Part shown: piece by piece, positions 17,519-26,282 of the stretch
How positions within the stretch are numbered: the first letter of the stretch is position 1
Layout: each line of letters starts with the position of its first letter
DNA from: Paludibacteraceae bacterium
Lineage (GTDB): Bacteria; Bacteroidota; Bacteroidia; Bacteroidales; Paludibacteraceae
Direction of reading: 5' to 3'
NCBI GenBank assembly: GCA_024401435.1
Contig: JAKSLB010000018.1
Location: forward strand, 1-64,000
Length of the DNA stretch: 64,000 nt
Made by a program: the position numbers and the translations under genes
The notes under the pieces: generated by a model
Seen by the model: only the letters and a program-made list of their open reading frames with translations
Database searches by the model: none
What the model was told of the DNA's origin: nothing

Positions 17519-17601
17519 CAGTAGAATATATTAATTTACATACCCTATAGGGCAACGCTTCCGATCAATCATCAGAGGCATTTCAATGTCAATTTTATGC
17601 A

Positions 17602-18123
17602 ATGGAATCATTAGAAGAAAGGATATCAAGATTAGAGAGCATTGAAGCTATTCGATATTTACAAGCCAAATACCAAAGGTGCTTGGATACAAGAGACTTT
17701 GACGGTCTCGATGCTTGTTTCGACGATAATGTTGTTTCTGCCTACGATAATGGTAAAATCTCATACAAGGGGAAAGCTGAAGTTCTTGGATTTCTCAAAA
17801 AAGTGATGACAGAACATATGCCCTCTACACACCTAATACATGGCGGTGAAATCGATATCATCTCTCCTACCTCAGCAAAAGCAAAATGGTATCTCGAAGA
17901 TTTCCTTCTTCATCGTATCTTTTGGGTAAAACTTCATGGTGCAGCCATATATGACGTTGAATACGTTAAAGATGACTCATCATGGAAAATCAAAACAATC
18001 GGTTATACACGTTGCTACCAATACTTCGAACACAGAGGTATTCTCAATCTCCTTACACTCGGGAAGACATCCTTTTTAGATGCCTATAAAAAACTAAAAA
18101 AGCATAATCAAGATTCTATATGA
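17602..18123 (+). CDS. SnoaL-like domain protein
   Basis: 173 residues forming one NTF2-like (SnoaL_4) cone fold: an N-terminal helix (ESLEERISRLESIEAIRYLQ), then LDTRDFDGLDACFDDNVV, THLIHGGEIDI, and paired strands WKIKTIGYTRCYQYF. Members are ketosteroid-isomerase-like enzymes or binding proteins. No signal peptide. Its stop overlaps the start of the EFR1 gene by 4 bp, implying translational coupling and a shared task. The substrate is unknown. Confidence 0.82.
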   Translation: MESLEERISRLESIEAIRYLQAKYQRCLDTRDFDGLDACFDDNVVSAYDNGKISYKGKAEVLGFLKKVMTEHMPSTHLIHGGEIDIISPTSAKAKWYLEDFLLHRIFWVKLHGAAIYDVEYVKDDSSWKIKTIGYTRCYQYFEHRGILNLLTLGKTSFLDAYKKLKKHNQDSI

Positions 18124-19040
18124 AGTGTCTATTAATCTATTTTACAGGTACTTTTAATACAAGATATGTTACCCAAAAATTATCTGACCGCCTGAAGAAA
18201 GAACAATGGGAGGTTGACACTTACGAAATCAATCCTTTAATAACGGAACAACTTAATCTTGTACCTTACGATATCATTGGATTAGGCTCTCCTATCTATG
18301 GATTCTGTGCTCCTTATGCTTTCCTGAAATTTGTCCGCAAACAAAAATTCCCCAAAGGGAAACGTGTTTTTATTTACAAAAATTCAGGGGAAACTTATCA
18401 TGCAAATGATGCATCTTCAAAATATGTACTACGTAAATTAAAAAAAGACAAAGCTATTGTTGAAAATGAATATCACTTCATGATGCCCTATAATATCCAT
18501 TTCAAATTTGAGGATGATATCATTAAGGAGATGTTCGAAATGAACAAAAAACTTCTCGAGATACTTGTCTACGAATTGGTTCATGGAATACCAAATCTAA
18601 AACCATATAAACTATGGCCAAGATTTGTGGCAAGTGTAGTATCACGTCCCCAGTATATTGGTGGCAATGTTAATTCTTTTCTTTATAAAATTGATAAAGA
18701 CAAATGTATCAATTGCGATTTGTGCATTAAACGATGTCCTACACAAAACATCTACCGAAATAAAAAAGGAGATATCGCTTTCCACCATAAATGTCTTATG
18801 TGTATGCGATGCTCTTTCTATTGTCCCAAAGATGCCTTCTATATTGGCTTCTTAGATCAATGGGGATGGAAAGTAAATGGTGGCTATGACTTCAAAAAAA
18901 TTGAAGAGATGACGCTCGACCATCCAGTTGTCACCTCCCAAACCACAGGTTTTTTCTCATGTTATATTGAGACCTATGAGAAAATCAATAAGCGATATAA
19001 TGAATTATTTCCATCATTAGATTCTGTTAATGGGGAATAA
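18120..19040 (+). CDS. EFR1-family flavodoxin-ferredoxin protein
   Basis: 306 residues. The N-terminal half (1-165) is flavodoxin-like, starting CLLIYFTGTFNTRYVT, the FMN phosphate loop, with GLGSPIYGFCAPYAF. The C-terminal part carries two 4Fe-4S clusters: CINCDLCIKRCP (about 197-208) and CLMCMRCSFYCP (about 226-237). This matches EFR1 proteins, common in gut anaerobes, which move electrons for unknown reductions. It overlaps the SnoaL-like gene, so the pair may reduce and isomerise one compound; that is inference. Confidence 0.9.
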   Translation: MKCLLIYFTGTFNTRYVTQKLSDRLKKEQWEVDTYEINPLITEQLNLVPYDIIGLGSPIYGFCAPYAFLKFVRKQKFPKGKRVFIYKNSGETYHANDASSKYVLRKLKKDKAIVENEYHFMMPYNIHFKFEDDIIKEMFEMNKKLLEILVYELVHGIPNLKPYKLWPRFVASVVSRPQYIGGNVNSFLYKIDKDKCINCDLCIKRCPTQNIYRNKKGDIAFHHKCLMCMRCSFYCPKDAFYIGFLDQWGWKVNGGYDFKKIEEMTLDHPVVTSQTTGFFSCYIETYEKINKRYNELFPSLDSVNGE

Positions 19041-19245
19041 AATTAATTATTGCTATCTGCTAAACGAACAACTATCATAGTTTCTATAGAAATCATCTTG
19101 AAATCTTGTGAAAAATTTTTATACCTGTCGAACAAACATAAAAATTTAGGAATAGAAGTATAAAATAGGGGTGAAATCTGGTTCTTTGAAACAAAAATCG
19201 TATGGAAAGAACAAAAAATCATAAATTTTGGGGATTCATATCGGC

Positions 19246-19253
19246 TACTTTTG
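19246..19253 (+). promoter_or_regulatory. -7 box upstream of first GH39-like gene
   Basis: TACTTTTG, 28 bp before the start; a TTTTG lies 15 bp upstream, a little too close for a standard -33. Confidence 0.45.
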
Positions 19254-19281
19254 TAACCAGAAAACAAAAAAATAGAAAGCC

Positions 19282-21207
19282 ATGAAATGTAAAAATCAGA
19301 TTTTAATAACGGTTAATTTATTTATTACCGTTTTCACCATGAACGTTTTTGCAGCGCAAACGTTAAAGGTGGATTTGACGGATAGTATCCGTCCTGCAAC
19401 ACATTGTGCGTCGGGAGCTCTTTATGGTATTACAGCCGATCTCCCTAGTGATGTAAATAATATGATAGCTCCCTTAAAGGGGAATGTTTATGTACAACCG
19501 GCTATTAGTGGTAATGGTCATCAGCAACCCATTGGTGATGCTTTTGATGTGGCAAAAAGGTTGCAAGGCACCACTGGTAAGGTTCAGATACGGTTAGCTG
19601 ACATCTTACCAGGATGGCCTTATCGATGGCCTGGTCAACAGTCTTGGTTAAATAGTGTCAAGGATATTATTCAAAAGAAATTAAACTCTGGATTGGATAA
19701 TTTTGATAGTTATGAAATTTGGAATGAACCGAATGGCACTTGGCAAAATTCGAATGGAGATTTCCATTCTACTTTATGGAAACCAACCTACGATTTGATT
19801 CGTCAGTTAGATCCTAATGCAAAAATTGTAGGTCCGTCTTATTCCTATTATAACTCTTCTCAAATGGAATCATTTCTAAAGTATTGCAAAGAAAATAACT
19901 GTTTGCCTGATGTGATTTGTTGGCATCAATGGGGAAGTGAAGGTTTTATCGGAAGTGTGGAGAATTTACGTCAGATAGAATCAAGATTGGGTATTTCGGA
20001 AAGACCTCTTTCTATTAATGAGTATTGTGCAGGATCAGGTTCAGACAAGCAAAAGTTTGAAGGATGTCCAGGTTATTCCGTTCCTTTTATTGCTAAATTC
20101 GAACGAAACAATGTAGAGAGTGCTATGATATCATGGTGGTTTGTCGGGTTGCCTGGACGTTTGGGTAGTTTGTTGACGTCTGGTAATCAGAAAGGTGGAG
20201 GATGGTGGCTCTATAAATGGTATGGAGATATGACGGGATATATGGCAATGGTGACGCCTCCTAATGATAAGAGTGATGGTATAGATGGATTTGCCGCAGT
20301 CGATGCAAAACAAAATTATGCCTCTTTGGTATTGGGTGGAAATTATACGGGAGACGTGAATGTTGTCTTTCAAAAGCTCCCAGCCTTTTTGGGTGGGAAA
20401 GTACACGTAAAAATAGAACGTGTCACTTGGAAGGATAAAGATTCACAGGTTGCTTCTACGGATTTGATTTCAGAGACCGATATGAACATAGATGGTACAT
20501 CGCTTACAGTCCCAGTGAAAGTGGAGAGTCAATTGTATGGCTATCGTGTTTATCTGACACCATTGGATGTTCCACAAACACCATACAATAACAAAATAGC
20601 AGTGATTCCAGGTAGGGTTGAGGCTGAGAATTATGATGTGGCAGGACAGGGTTTTTCTTATTATGATAATGATACTGAAAACAAAGGAAAAGAGTATCGC
20701 GAAGATGGAGTTGATGTGGTGACCGGTGGTTCTGGTTACGCTGTTGGATATACAGAGAAGGGAGAATGGTTGGAATATACGGTGAATGTGGAGGTGACAG
20801 GTGATTATGTGATTACGGCTAATGTTTCTGATGCAGCAGAAACGGAAGGATTTCAATTGTATCTTGATGGGAAACCATTGACAGAAGAGTATACGATACC
20901 TCAGATTTGTGAAGATTGGAATACTTATGAAGAGGTATCTATAGCTGCGGTTCATTTAGAAGAAGGTGAACATGTATTAAAGTTACAGATTGTTGGAAGT
21001 TATGTGAACATTGATTGGTTGAACTTTGAGACGATTGATCCTGCGAGCGAGAAATTGGTTAGAAATGATGATTCAACGGAGGGAAATATTAAATATTTCG
21101 ATTTGAAAGGTGTTCAGTTGATACCCGCACAACTTCAAGAAGGTAGAATTTATATTTCTATTACAGATGATACGGGAGAGGTGAAGAAATATTTAAAAAG
21201 ATGGTAG
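19282..21207 (+). CDS. Secreted GH39-like glycosidase with CBM6, copy 1
   Basis: 641 residues: signal peptide (1-24), a clan GH-A barrel (about 26-350), a beta-sandwich linker domain (about 350-430), CBM6 (about 438-585, from VEAENYDVAGQG to VNIDWLNF) and a T9SS-like tail (YFDLKGVQLIPAQL). Likely acid/base Glu149 (IWNEPNG) and nucleophile Glu247 (INEYCAG), spaced as in GH39-type retaining enzymes. CBM6 usually binds xylan or beta-glucan. The exact activity (beta-xylosidase, endoxylanase or other) is open. The next gene is a tandem paralogue, very similar throughout. Confidence 0.82.
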   Translation: MKCKNQILITVNLFITVFTMNVFAAQTLKVDLTDSIRPATHCASGALYGITADLPSDVNNMIAPLKGNVYVQPAISGNGHQQPIGDAFDVAKRLQGTTGKVQIRLADILPGWPYRWPGQQSWLNSVKDIIQKKLNSGLDNFDSYEIWNEPNGTWQNSNGDFHSTLWKPTYDLIRQLDPNAKIVGPSYSYYNSSQMESFLKYCKENNCLPDVICWHQWGSEGFIGSVENLRQIESRLGISERPLSINEYCAGSGSDKQKFEGCPGYSVPFIAKFERNNVESAMISWWFVGLPGRLGSLLTSGNQKGGGWWLYKWYGDMTGYMAMVTPPNDKSDGIDGFAAVDAKQNYASLVLGGNYTGDVNVVFQKLPAFLGGKVHVKIERVTWKDKDSQVASTDLISETDMNIDGTSLTVPVKVESQLYGYRVYLTPLDVPQTPYNNKIAVIPGRVEAENYDVAGQGFSYYDNDTENKGKEYREDGVDVVTGGSGYAVGYTEKGEWLEYTVNVEVTGDYVITANVSDAAETEGFQLYLDGKPLTEEYTIPQICEDWNTYEEVSIAAVHLEEGEHVLKLQIVGSYVNIDWLNFETIDPASEKLVRNDDSTEGNIKYFDLKGVQLIPAQLQEGRIYISITDDTGEVKKYLKRW

Positions 21208-21299
21208 TTTCTCAATGGAATTATGGGTTTATACTTCGTTATGAAACAAAAATTATACTTTTCGGACAATTATTTATAGAATCATGATATTTTGACTTC

Positions 21300-21307
21300 T
21301 ACTTTTG
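21300..21307 (+). promoter_or_regulatory. -7 box upstream of second GH39-like gene
   Basis: TACTTTTG, 71 bp before the start; it resembles the box of the first copy, so each duplicate probably has its own promoter. Confidence 0.45.
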
Positions 21308-21378
21308 CGAAGTGTAGAGAGATAAATAACCATAAAATTGAATTTGTATATTAAATAAAATCGTAAAATCATAGAGCC

Positions 21379-23307
21379 ATGAAACTTATAAATAGAATTA
21401 TCGCATCTTTTGCATTAATAGGTATTCCTATGCAAAATGCAATTTCAGCAGCTACATTGAAAGTCGATTTGACAGATAGTATTCGTCCCGTTACGCATTG
21501 TGCTTCTGGTTCTCTTTATGGAATGACAGAAACGCTTCCTGCTAATGTGGATGAGATGGTTAAGCCTTTAAAATGTAATTTGTTTTGTCTTCCTCCAGAA
21601 GGAACATCTGCCAATCAACACGCATTTGGAGATGGATTTATCGTTGCCAATAGATTAAAGGGAACGACAGCCAAAGTGCAGATAACCTTCCCGGATCTTC
21701 TTCCTAACTGGCCTTATAGATGGCCTGGACAACAGTCTTGGTTAAGCTCAGTAGAGAAGTATTTAAAAAAGAAAGTGGAGGGTGGCTATGATAACATTGA
21801 TAGTTATGTAATTTGGAATGAACCAGACGGAACATGGAATAATAGTAATGGTGATATTAATACAACTGTTTGGAAACCAACATACGATTTGATTCGTAAG
21901 TTAGATCCGGGTACAAAGATTGTGGGTCCTTGTATAGCGTATTATCATAATGATAGAATGAGAAGTTTCCTTAAATTTTGTAAGGAGAATAATTGTTTGC
22001 CAGACTTGATTTGTTGGCATCAATGGGGAAGTGGAGGTTTTGTTGGAGCTGTGGAGCAAGTTCGTGCGTTGATGAAGGAGTTAGGTATTTCTGATCGTCC
22101 TTTCTGTATCAATGAGTATTGTGCTGGTTCTGATGAGAGCACCAAGAAGTACGAAGGATGTCCAGGTTATTCAGTACCATTCATATCTAAGTTTGAACGT
22201 TATAATGTGGAGAGTGCAACCATCTCTTGGTGGTTCGTTCCACTACCAGGTCGTTTGGGTAGTATTTTAACATCCAGCAACCAAAAAGGTGGAGGATGGT
22301 GGCTCTACAAATGGTATGGTGATATGGAAGGATATATGGCAAGGGTAACACCTCCTAATGATAAAAGTGATGGTGTAGATGGATTCGCTGCCGTAGATGA
22401 AAAGAATTATTGCGCATCTCTTGTGTTAGGTGGTAATACAGAAGGAGAGGTAAATGTTGTATTCCAAAAACTTCCAGACTTCTTAGGGGGTAAAGTACAT
22501 GTGAAAATCGAACGTGTAACATGGAAAGATAAGGATACTCCTGTTAATGGTACAGAGTTGGTATCAGAGACAGATATGACATTGGACGGAACGGGTCTTA
22601 CTGTTCCTGTAAGAATCGAAAGCAAACTATATGGATATCGTGTTTTCTTAACGCCATTGGATGTGCCACAATATCCTTTTAATGACGAAGCTGCTTCTAT
22701 CCCTGGTAAAATAGAGGCTGAGAACTATGATATTGCAGGACAAGGATTTGCTTATTCAGATAAGGATTCAGAGAACAAAGGTGGAGAGTATCGTCAGGAT
22801 GGTGTTGATATTGTTAAAGGAGGAAGTGAATACGCGATAGGATATACTGAAAAAGGTGAATGGTTGGAATATACGGTGAATGTTGAAGAAACGAATGATT
22901 ACGTAATTACAGCTAATGTTTCTAACTCTGCAGAAATAGATGGATTTCAATTGTTTGTTGATGGAAAGACAATTACAGACCAATATACAATTCCTCAGAC
23001 ATGTGAGGATTGGAACACTTATGAGGAGGTGCCTATTACAACTGCTCGTTTGGAAAAAGGAGAACATGAATTGAAACTTCAAATTGTTGGTGATTATGTG
23101 AATATTGATTGGTTGAAGTTTGAAACATACGATCCAACAGGTGTGAAATTGGTCACGAACGATGTGGATGTTGAATCATTGGTAGGTGCACAATTTTATG
23201 ACATGAGTGGTCATATGGTCAATGCTAACGAATTACAACAAGATAGAATTTATATGGTGGTGATACCAGGTAAAAAAGAAGGAATTAAATTTATTAGAAA
23301 ACAATAA
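21379..23307 (+). CDS. Secreted GH39-like glycosidase with CBM6, copy 2
   Basis: 642 residues with the same architecture as the gene before it: signal peptide (1-24), GH-A barrel with Glu148 (IWNEPDG) and Glu246 (INEYCAG), CBM6 (about 438-585) and a T9SS-like tail (FYDMSGHMVNANEL). Long stretches are identical to copy 1 (e.g. PNWPYRWPGQQSWL against PGWPYRWPGQQSWL). Differences gather near residues 65-85, a likely substrate-facing loop. The duplicates probably cover related xylan structures. No operon partner other than copy 1. Confidence 0.82.
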   Translation: MKLINRIIASFALIGIPMQNAISAATLKVDLTDSIRPVTHCASGSLYGMTETLPANVDEMVKPLKCNLFCLPPEGTSANQHAFGDGFIVANRLKGTTAKVQITFPDLLPNWPYRWPGQQSWLSSVEKYLKKKVEGGYDNIDSYVIWNEPDGTWNNSNGDINTTVWKPTYDLIRKLDPGTKIVGPCIAYYHNDRMRSFLKFCKENNCLPDLICWHQWGSGGFVGAVEQVRALMKELGISDRPFCINEYCAGSDESTKKYEGCPGYSVPFISKFERYNVESATISWWFVPLPGRLGSILTSSNQKGGGWWLYKWYGDMEGYMARVTPPNDKSDGVDGFAAVDEKNYCASLVLGGNTEGEVNVVFQKLPDFLGGKVHVKIERVTWKDKDTPVNGTELVSETDMTLDGTGLTVPVRIESKLYGYRVFLTPLDVPQYPFNDEAASIPGKIEAENYDIAGQGFAYSDKDSENKGGEYRQDGVDIVKGGSEYAIGYTEKGEWLEYTVNVEETNDYVITANVSNSAEIDGFQLFVDGKTITDQYTIPQTCEDWNTYEEVPITTARLEKGEHELKLQIVGDYVNIDWLKFETYDPTGVKLVTNDVDVESLVGAQFYDMSGHMVNANELQQDRIYMVVIPGKKEGIKFIRKQ

Positions 23308-23408
23308 AATCGTTTGGGACTTTTCGTTCACTCCTTTATTATACATAGAGTATAATAGTTATAATGGTATTTTTTTTAGGTCCCTGTATTGAAATGTTTA
23401 GTTTGTGT

Positions 23409-23490
23409 AAAGAGGATGTCTGAATGAACTGAACCCCGAAAGTTGGACAAAAAAACTTTCGGGGTTCAGTTCAGAATGGACACCCTCTTT
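23409..23490. repeat. Palindrome resembling back-to-back IS3-type ends
   Basis: A perfect 20-bp inverted repeat, TGAACTGAACCCCGAAAGTT (23425-23444) and its complement (23454-23473), is extended outward by AAAGAGG/CCTCTTT. The arm resembles terminal repeats of IS3/IS150-group elements (TG-ACTG-CCCC-AAAGTTGGAC type). No transposase remains. It may also terminate transcription after the GH39-like pair. Confidence 0.55.
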
Positions 23491-23558
23491 TATTTATGTT
23501 GTAAGGTTAGATATGATATTGTAATTTTTAAGTGGTTGGTTTATTTAAAAATCGAGGA

Positions 23559-23579
23559 ATTTATAGAAGTCTCCTTAAA
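23559..23579. repeat. Family A repeat, single arm
   Basis: ATTTATAGAAGTCTCCTTAA matches the arm found at 6274-6324, 47511-47531 and 57096-57189. Confidence 0.5.
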
Positions 23580-23699
23580 TTATTGAATAAGACAAAGTTA
23601 GGATATGGATGTGCCGATTGGAGGCATAGGTAAAAAAATAATACGAATGTCGGGGAAATATTTTAAGACAAAAATAGAGCGATAATTCTTGTTATATGC

Positions 23700-23707
23700 T
23701 ATTTTTG
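23700..23707 (+). promoter_or_regulatory. -7 box deciding the Aat-like start
   Basis: TATTTTTG lies inside the extended reading frame that opens at 23696. A transcript starting about 7 bp downstream would exclude the 23696 ATG and favour the ATG at 23762. Confidence 0.45.
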
Positions 23708-23761
23708 AAAAAATTTGGGAGTCCGATTTTTCAAGTGTTATTCCCTTTAATAAGATTGTTT

Positions 23762-24664
23762 ATGAATTATTTTGATGCTCTCCAATATCTTGTTTATCAA
23801 TCTGGTTATAAAATTAATACGATTGAGGATTTAGATCATCTTCAGCAGAAACTTGAGGAAAACTTCGAGAGGGAGAAGAGTATGGTTGAGAAAGATGAAC
23901 TGAACAATCGTGTACTTCAAATCATTGAGGAGGATGCGGTTTGTCCTACCTTTCAGGAGGACATTATCCGAAAGTCTCTCTCGTTGGGATATTATCCGAT
24001 GTCATTGGAGAAGATTATAATGATGAAGGATGAATATGAACAATATAAGGATCTGATATCAAATGTGATACCATTAAAAAAGGGATTTTATGTATGGCGA
24101 TATTATATGACCATTCGTCATCATTTGAAAAAGATGATTATCGATTTTGATCGATTCACTTTCCCTAAGAAGACGCATAGATATGTTCGACAAACTTTTG
24201 CAGATTACACGCTAACGTTCAATCGTGATTTTGACCTTTGCGCAGAACGTCTTATTGCTCGTTATAAAGAGCAAGGAACTTGGTTGGTACCTCCATTATT
24301 GGAGGTGTTCAGAAAGATACATGAGAACCCTGATTCCAATGTAAGTGTAGATAGCGTGGAGTTATGGCATGGTGATGAGTTGGTGGCAGGTGAACTCGGA
24401 TTTATCACACATAATGCATATGCCAGTCTCTGTGGATTCCATACAGAGAACAATAGTGGAACGATACAGATGGCAGCCTTGGGCACTTTGCTTAAAGAGC
24501 TGGGCTTTGCCTATTGGGATTTAGGAATGGAGATGGAATACAAATATGTTTACGGAGCTTTATGCATGGGAAGAGCAGCACAAAAGGAATATTATAATAA
24601 ATTGTCAAATACCAGATTGGCATTGCCGAAGAGAGAGTTTAAGATTGGTGAGGTGATCAGGTAA
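23762..24664 (+). CDS. Leucyl/phenylalanyl-tRNA--protein transferase-like protein
   Basis: 300 residues from the ATG at 23762 (MNYFDALQYLVYQ). The C-terminal half matches the Aat/GNAT-like fold: CAERLIARYKEQGTWLVPPLLEVFRKIHE, then VDSVELWHGDELVAGELGF and LGFAYWDLGMEMEYKYVYGALCMGR. Aat transfers Leu/Phe from tRNA to proteins with N-terminal Arg or Lys, marking them for ClpS/ClpAP. Compared with E. coli Aat the N-terminus is longer and the usual motifs are altered (GELGFITHNAYASLCGF where GGLYGV..G..F.GESMF is expected), and no clpS/clpA is nearby. It may be a diverged transferase with another substrate. The next gene is convergent, 9 bp away. Confidence 0.72.
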   Translation: MNYFDALQYLVYQSGYKINTIEDLDHLQQKLEENFEREKSMVEKDELNNRVLQIIEEDAVCPTFQEDIIRKSLSLGYYPMSLEKIIMMKDEYEQYKDLISNVIPLKKGFYVWRYYMTIRHHLKKMIIDFDRFTFPKKTHRYVRQTFADYTLTFNRDFDLCAERLIARYKEQGTWLVPPLLEVFRKIHENPDSNVSVDSVELWHGDELVAGELGFITHNAYASLCGFHTENNSGTIQMAALGTLLKELGFAYWDLGMEMEYKYVYGALCMGRAAQKEYYNKLSNTRLALPKREFKIGEVIR

Positions 24665-24673
24665 GACTGATTT

Positions 24674-25126
24674 TTATTCCTCCTGTGTTATCGCCTCAAT
24701 TTTTCCCTGAAGAAGTTGCGCAACATGATAAAAGAACTTTTCGAGTATTTCTCCTAACATCTTATTCGATTCCTCTTGCAGACTGACAGTGCATAGATTG
24801 TTGACAATGGGTGCAATCTGCATGCAGGTATGATTGGTTAAAGAAACCTTTCGCCCTCCTTCGGAAAAGAAGGGCGTGGTTCCTACAACACTACACTGAA
24901 TTCCTTCCTGATGAAAGTACATTATCAGAAATTCTATGGCATGTGTAGTGCGTCCCCCTAAACTGCATAAGATAATTGCCCGCTTTGTTTTCGGTATTGA
25001 TAAACTAATGGGAGTATGATTCTGACCAGCTTTCATAATGACGAAATGATCGTCATAATATTGTTTGAAGTTGATATAGTCATTATGAGCTCCATCACCC
25101 AGTACGATAAGTGTCGTATTTTTCAT
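24674..25126 (-). CDS. Small protein resembling part of FtsZ
   Basis: 150 residues from the ATG at 25126; a longer frame to 25192 adds an unlikely, cysteine- and proline-rich start. Residues about 48-110 align by eye with the FtsZ GTPase core around its T4 loop and the following strands: AIILCSLGGRTTHAIEF against the FtsZ pattern FIAAGMGGGTGTGAAPV, then VVGTTPFFSEGGRKV against VVTKPFNFEGKKR. The glycine-rich loop is degenerate, and the T7 catalytic loop and C-terminal domain are missing, so GTP hydrolysis and classical polymerisation are doubtful. The C-terminus is a helix. This is a pattern match without a search; it could be a Rossmann-like protein with chance similarity. Confidence 0.55.
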   Translation of the reverse strand: MKNTTLIVLGDGAHNDYINFKQYYDDHFVIMKAGQNHTPISLSIPKTKRAIILCSLGGRTTHAIEFLIMYFHQEGIQCSVVGTTPFFSEGGRKVSLTNHTCMQIAPIVNNLCTVSLQEESNKMLGEILEKFFYHVAQLLQGKIEAITQEE

Positions 25127-25287
25127 ATTCAATGTTTTGTTTGATAATTTGATGACAAAGAAAAAAGGAGGATGTGTCGAATTGTTACACACGTTTGAAA
25201 AATTTTATCTTCGATATCTTACAATTATTTTTACGTGAAAAATGCATTTTATCAAACCTATGCCTATATTTTGCATACCTTTATTTT

Positions 25288-25295
25288 TATATTTG
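25288..25295 (+). promoter_or_regulatory. -7 box upstream of WYL regulator
   Basis: TATATTTG 22 bp before the ATG at 25317, inside the longer frame from 25242. It favours the downstream start. Confidence 0.45.
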
Positions 25296-25316
25296 TATCA
25301 AACTTTTCAAAATTCA

Positions 25317-26237
25317 ATGGATATGGCTGAAAATCAGATAAAAAAATATGTATGGTTAGTGGATACGATCCACAATGCCAAAAGGATAACCTTCGAAGAG
25401 ATCAATAATAAGTGGTTGAACAATGATATTAGTGGAGGTTTGGAAATTCCTCGTCGGACATTTCATAAATGGGTGAATGTGATTGAAGATTTGTTCAATA
25501 TTAGTATTAAAAATGAGGGAAGAGGAAGATATTGTTACTACATTGAGAATGATGAGGAAATCAAAAAGGGTACGTTACAATCATGGTTACTTAATACGAT
25601 TAGCATCAGTAATTTGATTGTCAATAGTCAGAATATTAGTGATAGAATATTATTGCAGGACATTCCTTCAAGTCGGCAATATTTAGATGGAATATTGCAG
25701 GCTATGAGAGAAAATCGTGTGGTTCGTTTCGTCTATTTTAATTATTGGCGTGGTGATTACAAGGAGCGTTTTATTGAGCCTTATTGTGTGAAGATATTTC
25801 GTCAACGTTGGTATATGGTGGGACGAGAGGTGTTTTCTGAACAAGGGGACGAGAAGATTCTTGTTTTTTCGATTGACAGATTTAAAGAGTTTGAAATAAC
25901 GGAAACGACCTTTGTATATCCTGATGATTTTTATCCAGATCTCTTTTTTCAAGATTGTTTTGGTGTGCTTGTGGGTGTTTCACAGAAAGCGGAGAAGGTG
26001 CTTTTGAAAGTTACTGCTGGGCAGGCTAATTATTGGCGTGATTTGCCATTGATGAAAAATCAGGTAGAGAAGGAACGTACGGATGAGTATAGCATATTTG
26101 AGGTGGAGGTACGTCCAACCTTTGATTTTAAACAGGAAATTTTATGGAATGCGGAGAATGTAGAGGTGTTGCAACCGCAATGGTTTCGCGATGAGATGGC
26201 AAACCATGTCAAACGAATGTGGGAAATGTATAGGTGA
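25317..26237 (+). CDS. WYL-domain transcriptional regulator
   Basis: 306 residues from the ATG at 25317 (MDMAENQIKKYVWLVDTI); the frame to 25242 would add a hydrophobic, non-homologous start. An N-terminal helix-turn-helix (about 1-75, IPRRTFHKWVNVIEDLF) is followed by a WYL domain (about 120-205: VVRFVYFNYWRGDYKERFIEP, RWYMVGREVF) and the WCX C-terminal region (about 210-300). WYL proteins sense nucleic acids or nucleotides and control DNA damage or phage defence genes. The next gene on the strand is a DnaQ-like exonuclease 45 bp away, which fits a DNA-related role. Confidence 0.88.
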   Translation: MDMAENQIKKYVWLVDTIHNAKRITFEEINNKWLNNDISGGLEIPRRTFHKWVNVIEDLFNISIKNEGRGRYCYYIENDEEIKKGTLQSWLLNTISISNLIVNSQNISDRILLQDIPSSRQYLDGILQAMRENRVVRFVYFNYWRGDYKERFIEPYCVKIFRQRWYMVGREVFSEQGDEKILVFSIDRFKEFEITETTFVYPDDFYPDLFFQDCFGVLVGVSQKAEKVLLKVTAGQANYWRDLPLMKNQVEKERTDEYSIFEVEVRPTFDFKQEILWNAENVEVLQPQWFRDEMANHVKRMWEMYR

Positions 26238-26253
26238 CTTCTATAAATTCCTC
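26233..26253. repeat. Family A repeat arm, reverse orientation
   Basis: GGTGACTTCTATAAATTCCT, overlapping the end of the WYL gene and the gap before the exonuclease gene, is the reverse complement of the arm at 57170-57189 with small changes. Confidence 0.45.
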
Positions 26254-26282
26254 TGTAAAAAATAATTTAAAATGTTGTGGTT

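Larger units (their letters stand above)
23308..23761. other. Intergenic region with IS3-like palindrome and repeat
   Basis: No gene is seen. It holds the large palindrome at 23409-23490, a family A repeat arm at 23559-23579 and the -7 box TATTTTTG at 23700-23707 that points to the start at 23762. Confidence 0.5.

Noticed and set aside
17540-17600. Palindrome CCCTATAGGG and nearby sequence as a tRNA or riboswitch
   Set aside because: No cloverleaf or known riboswitch core could be folded by eye; only the short palindrome stands out.
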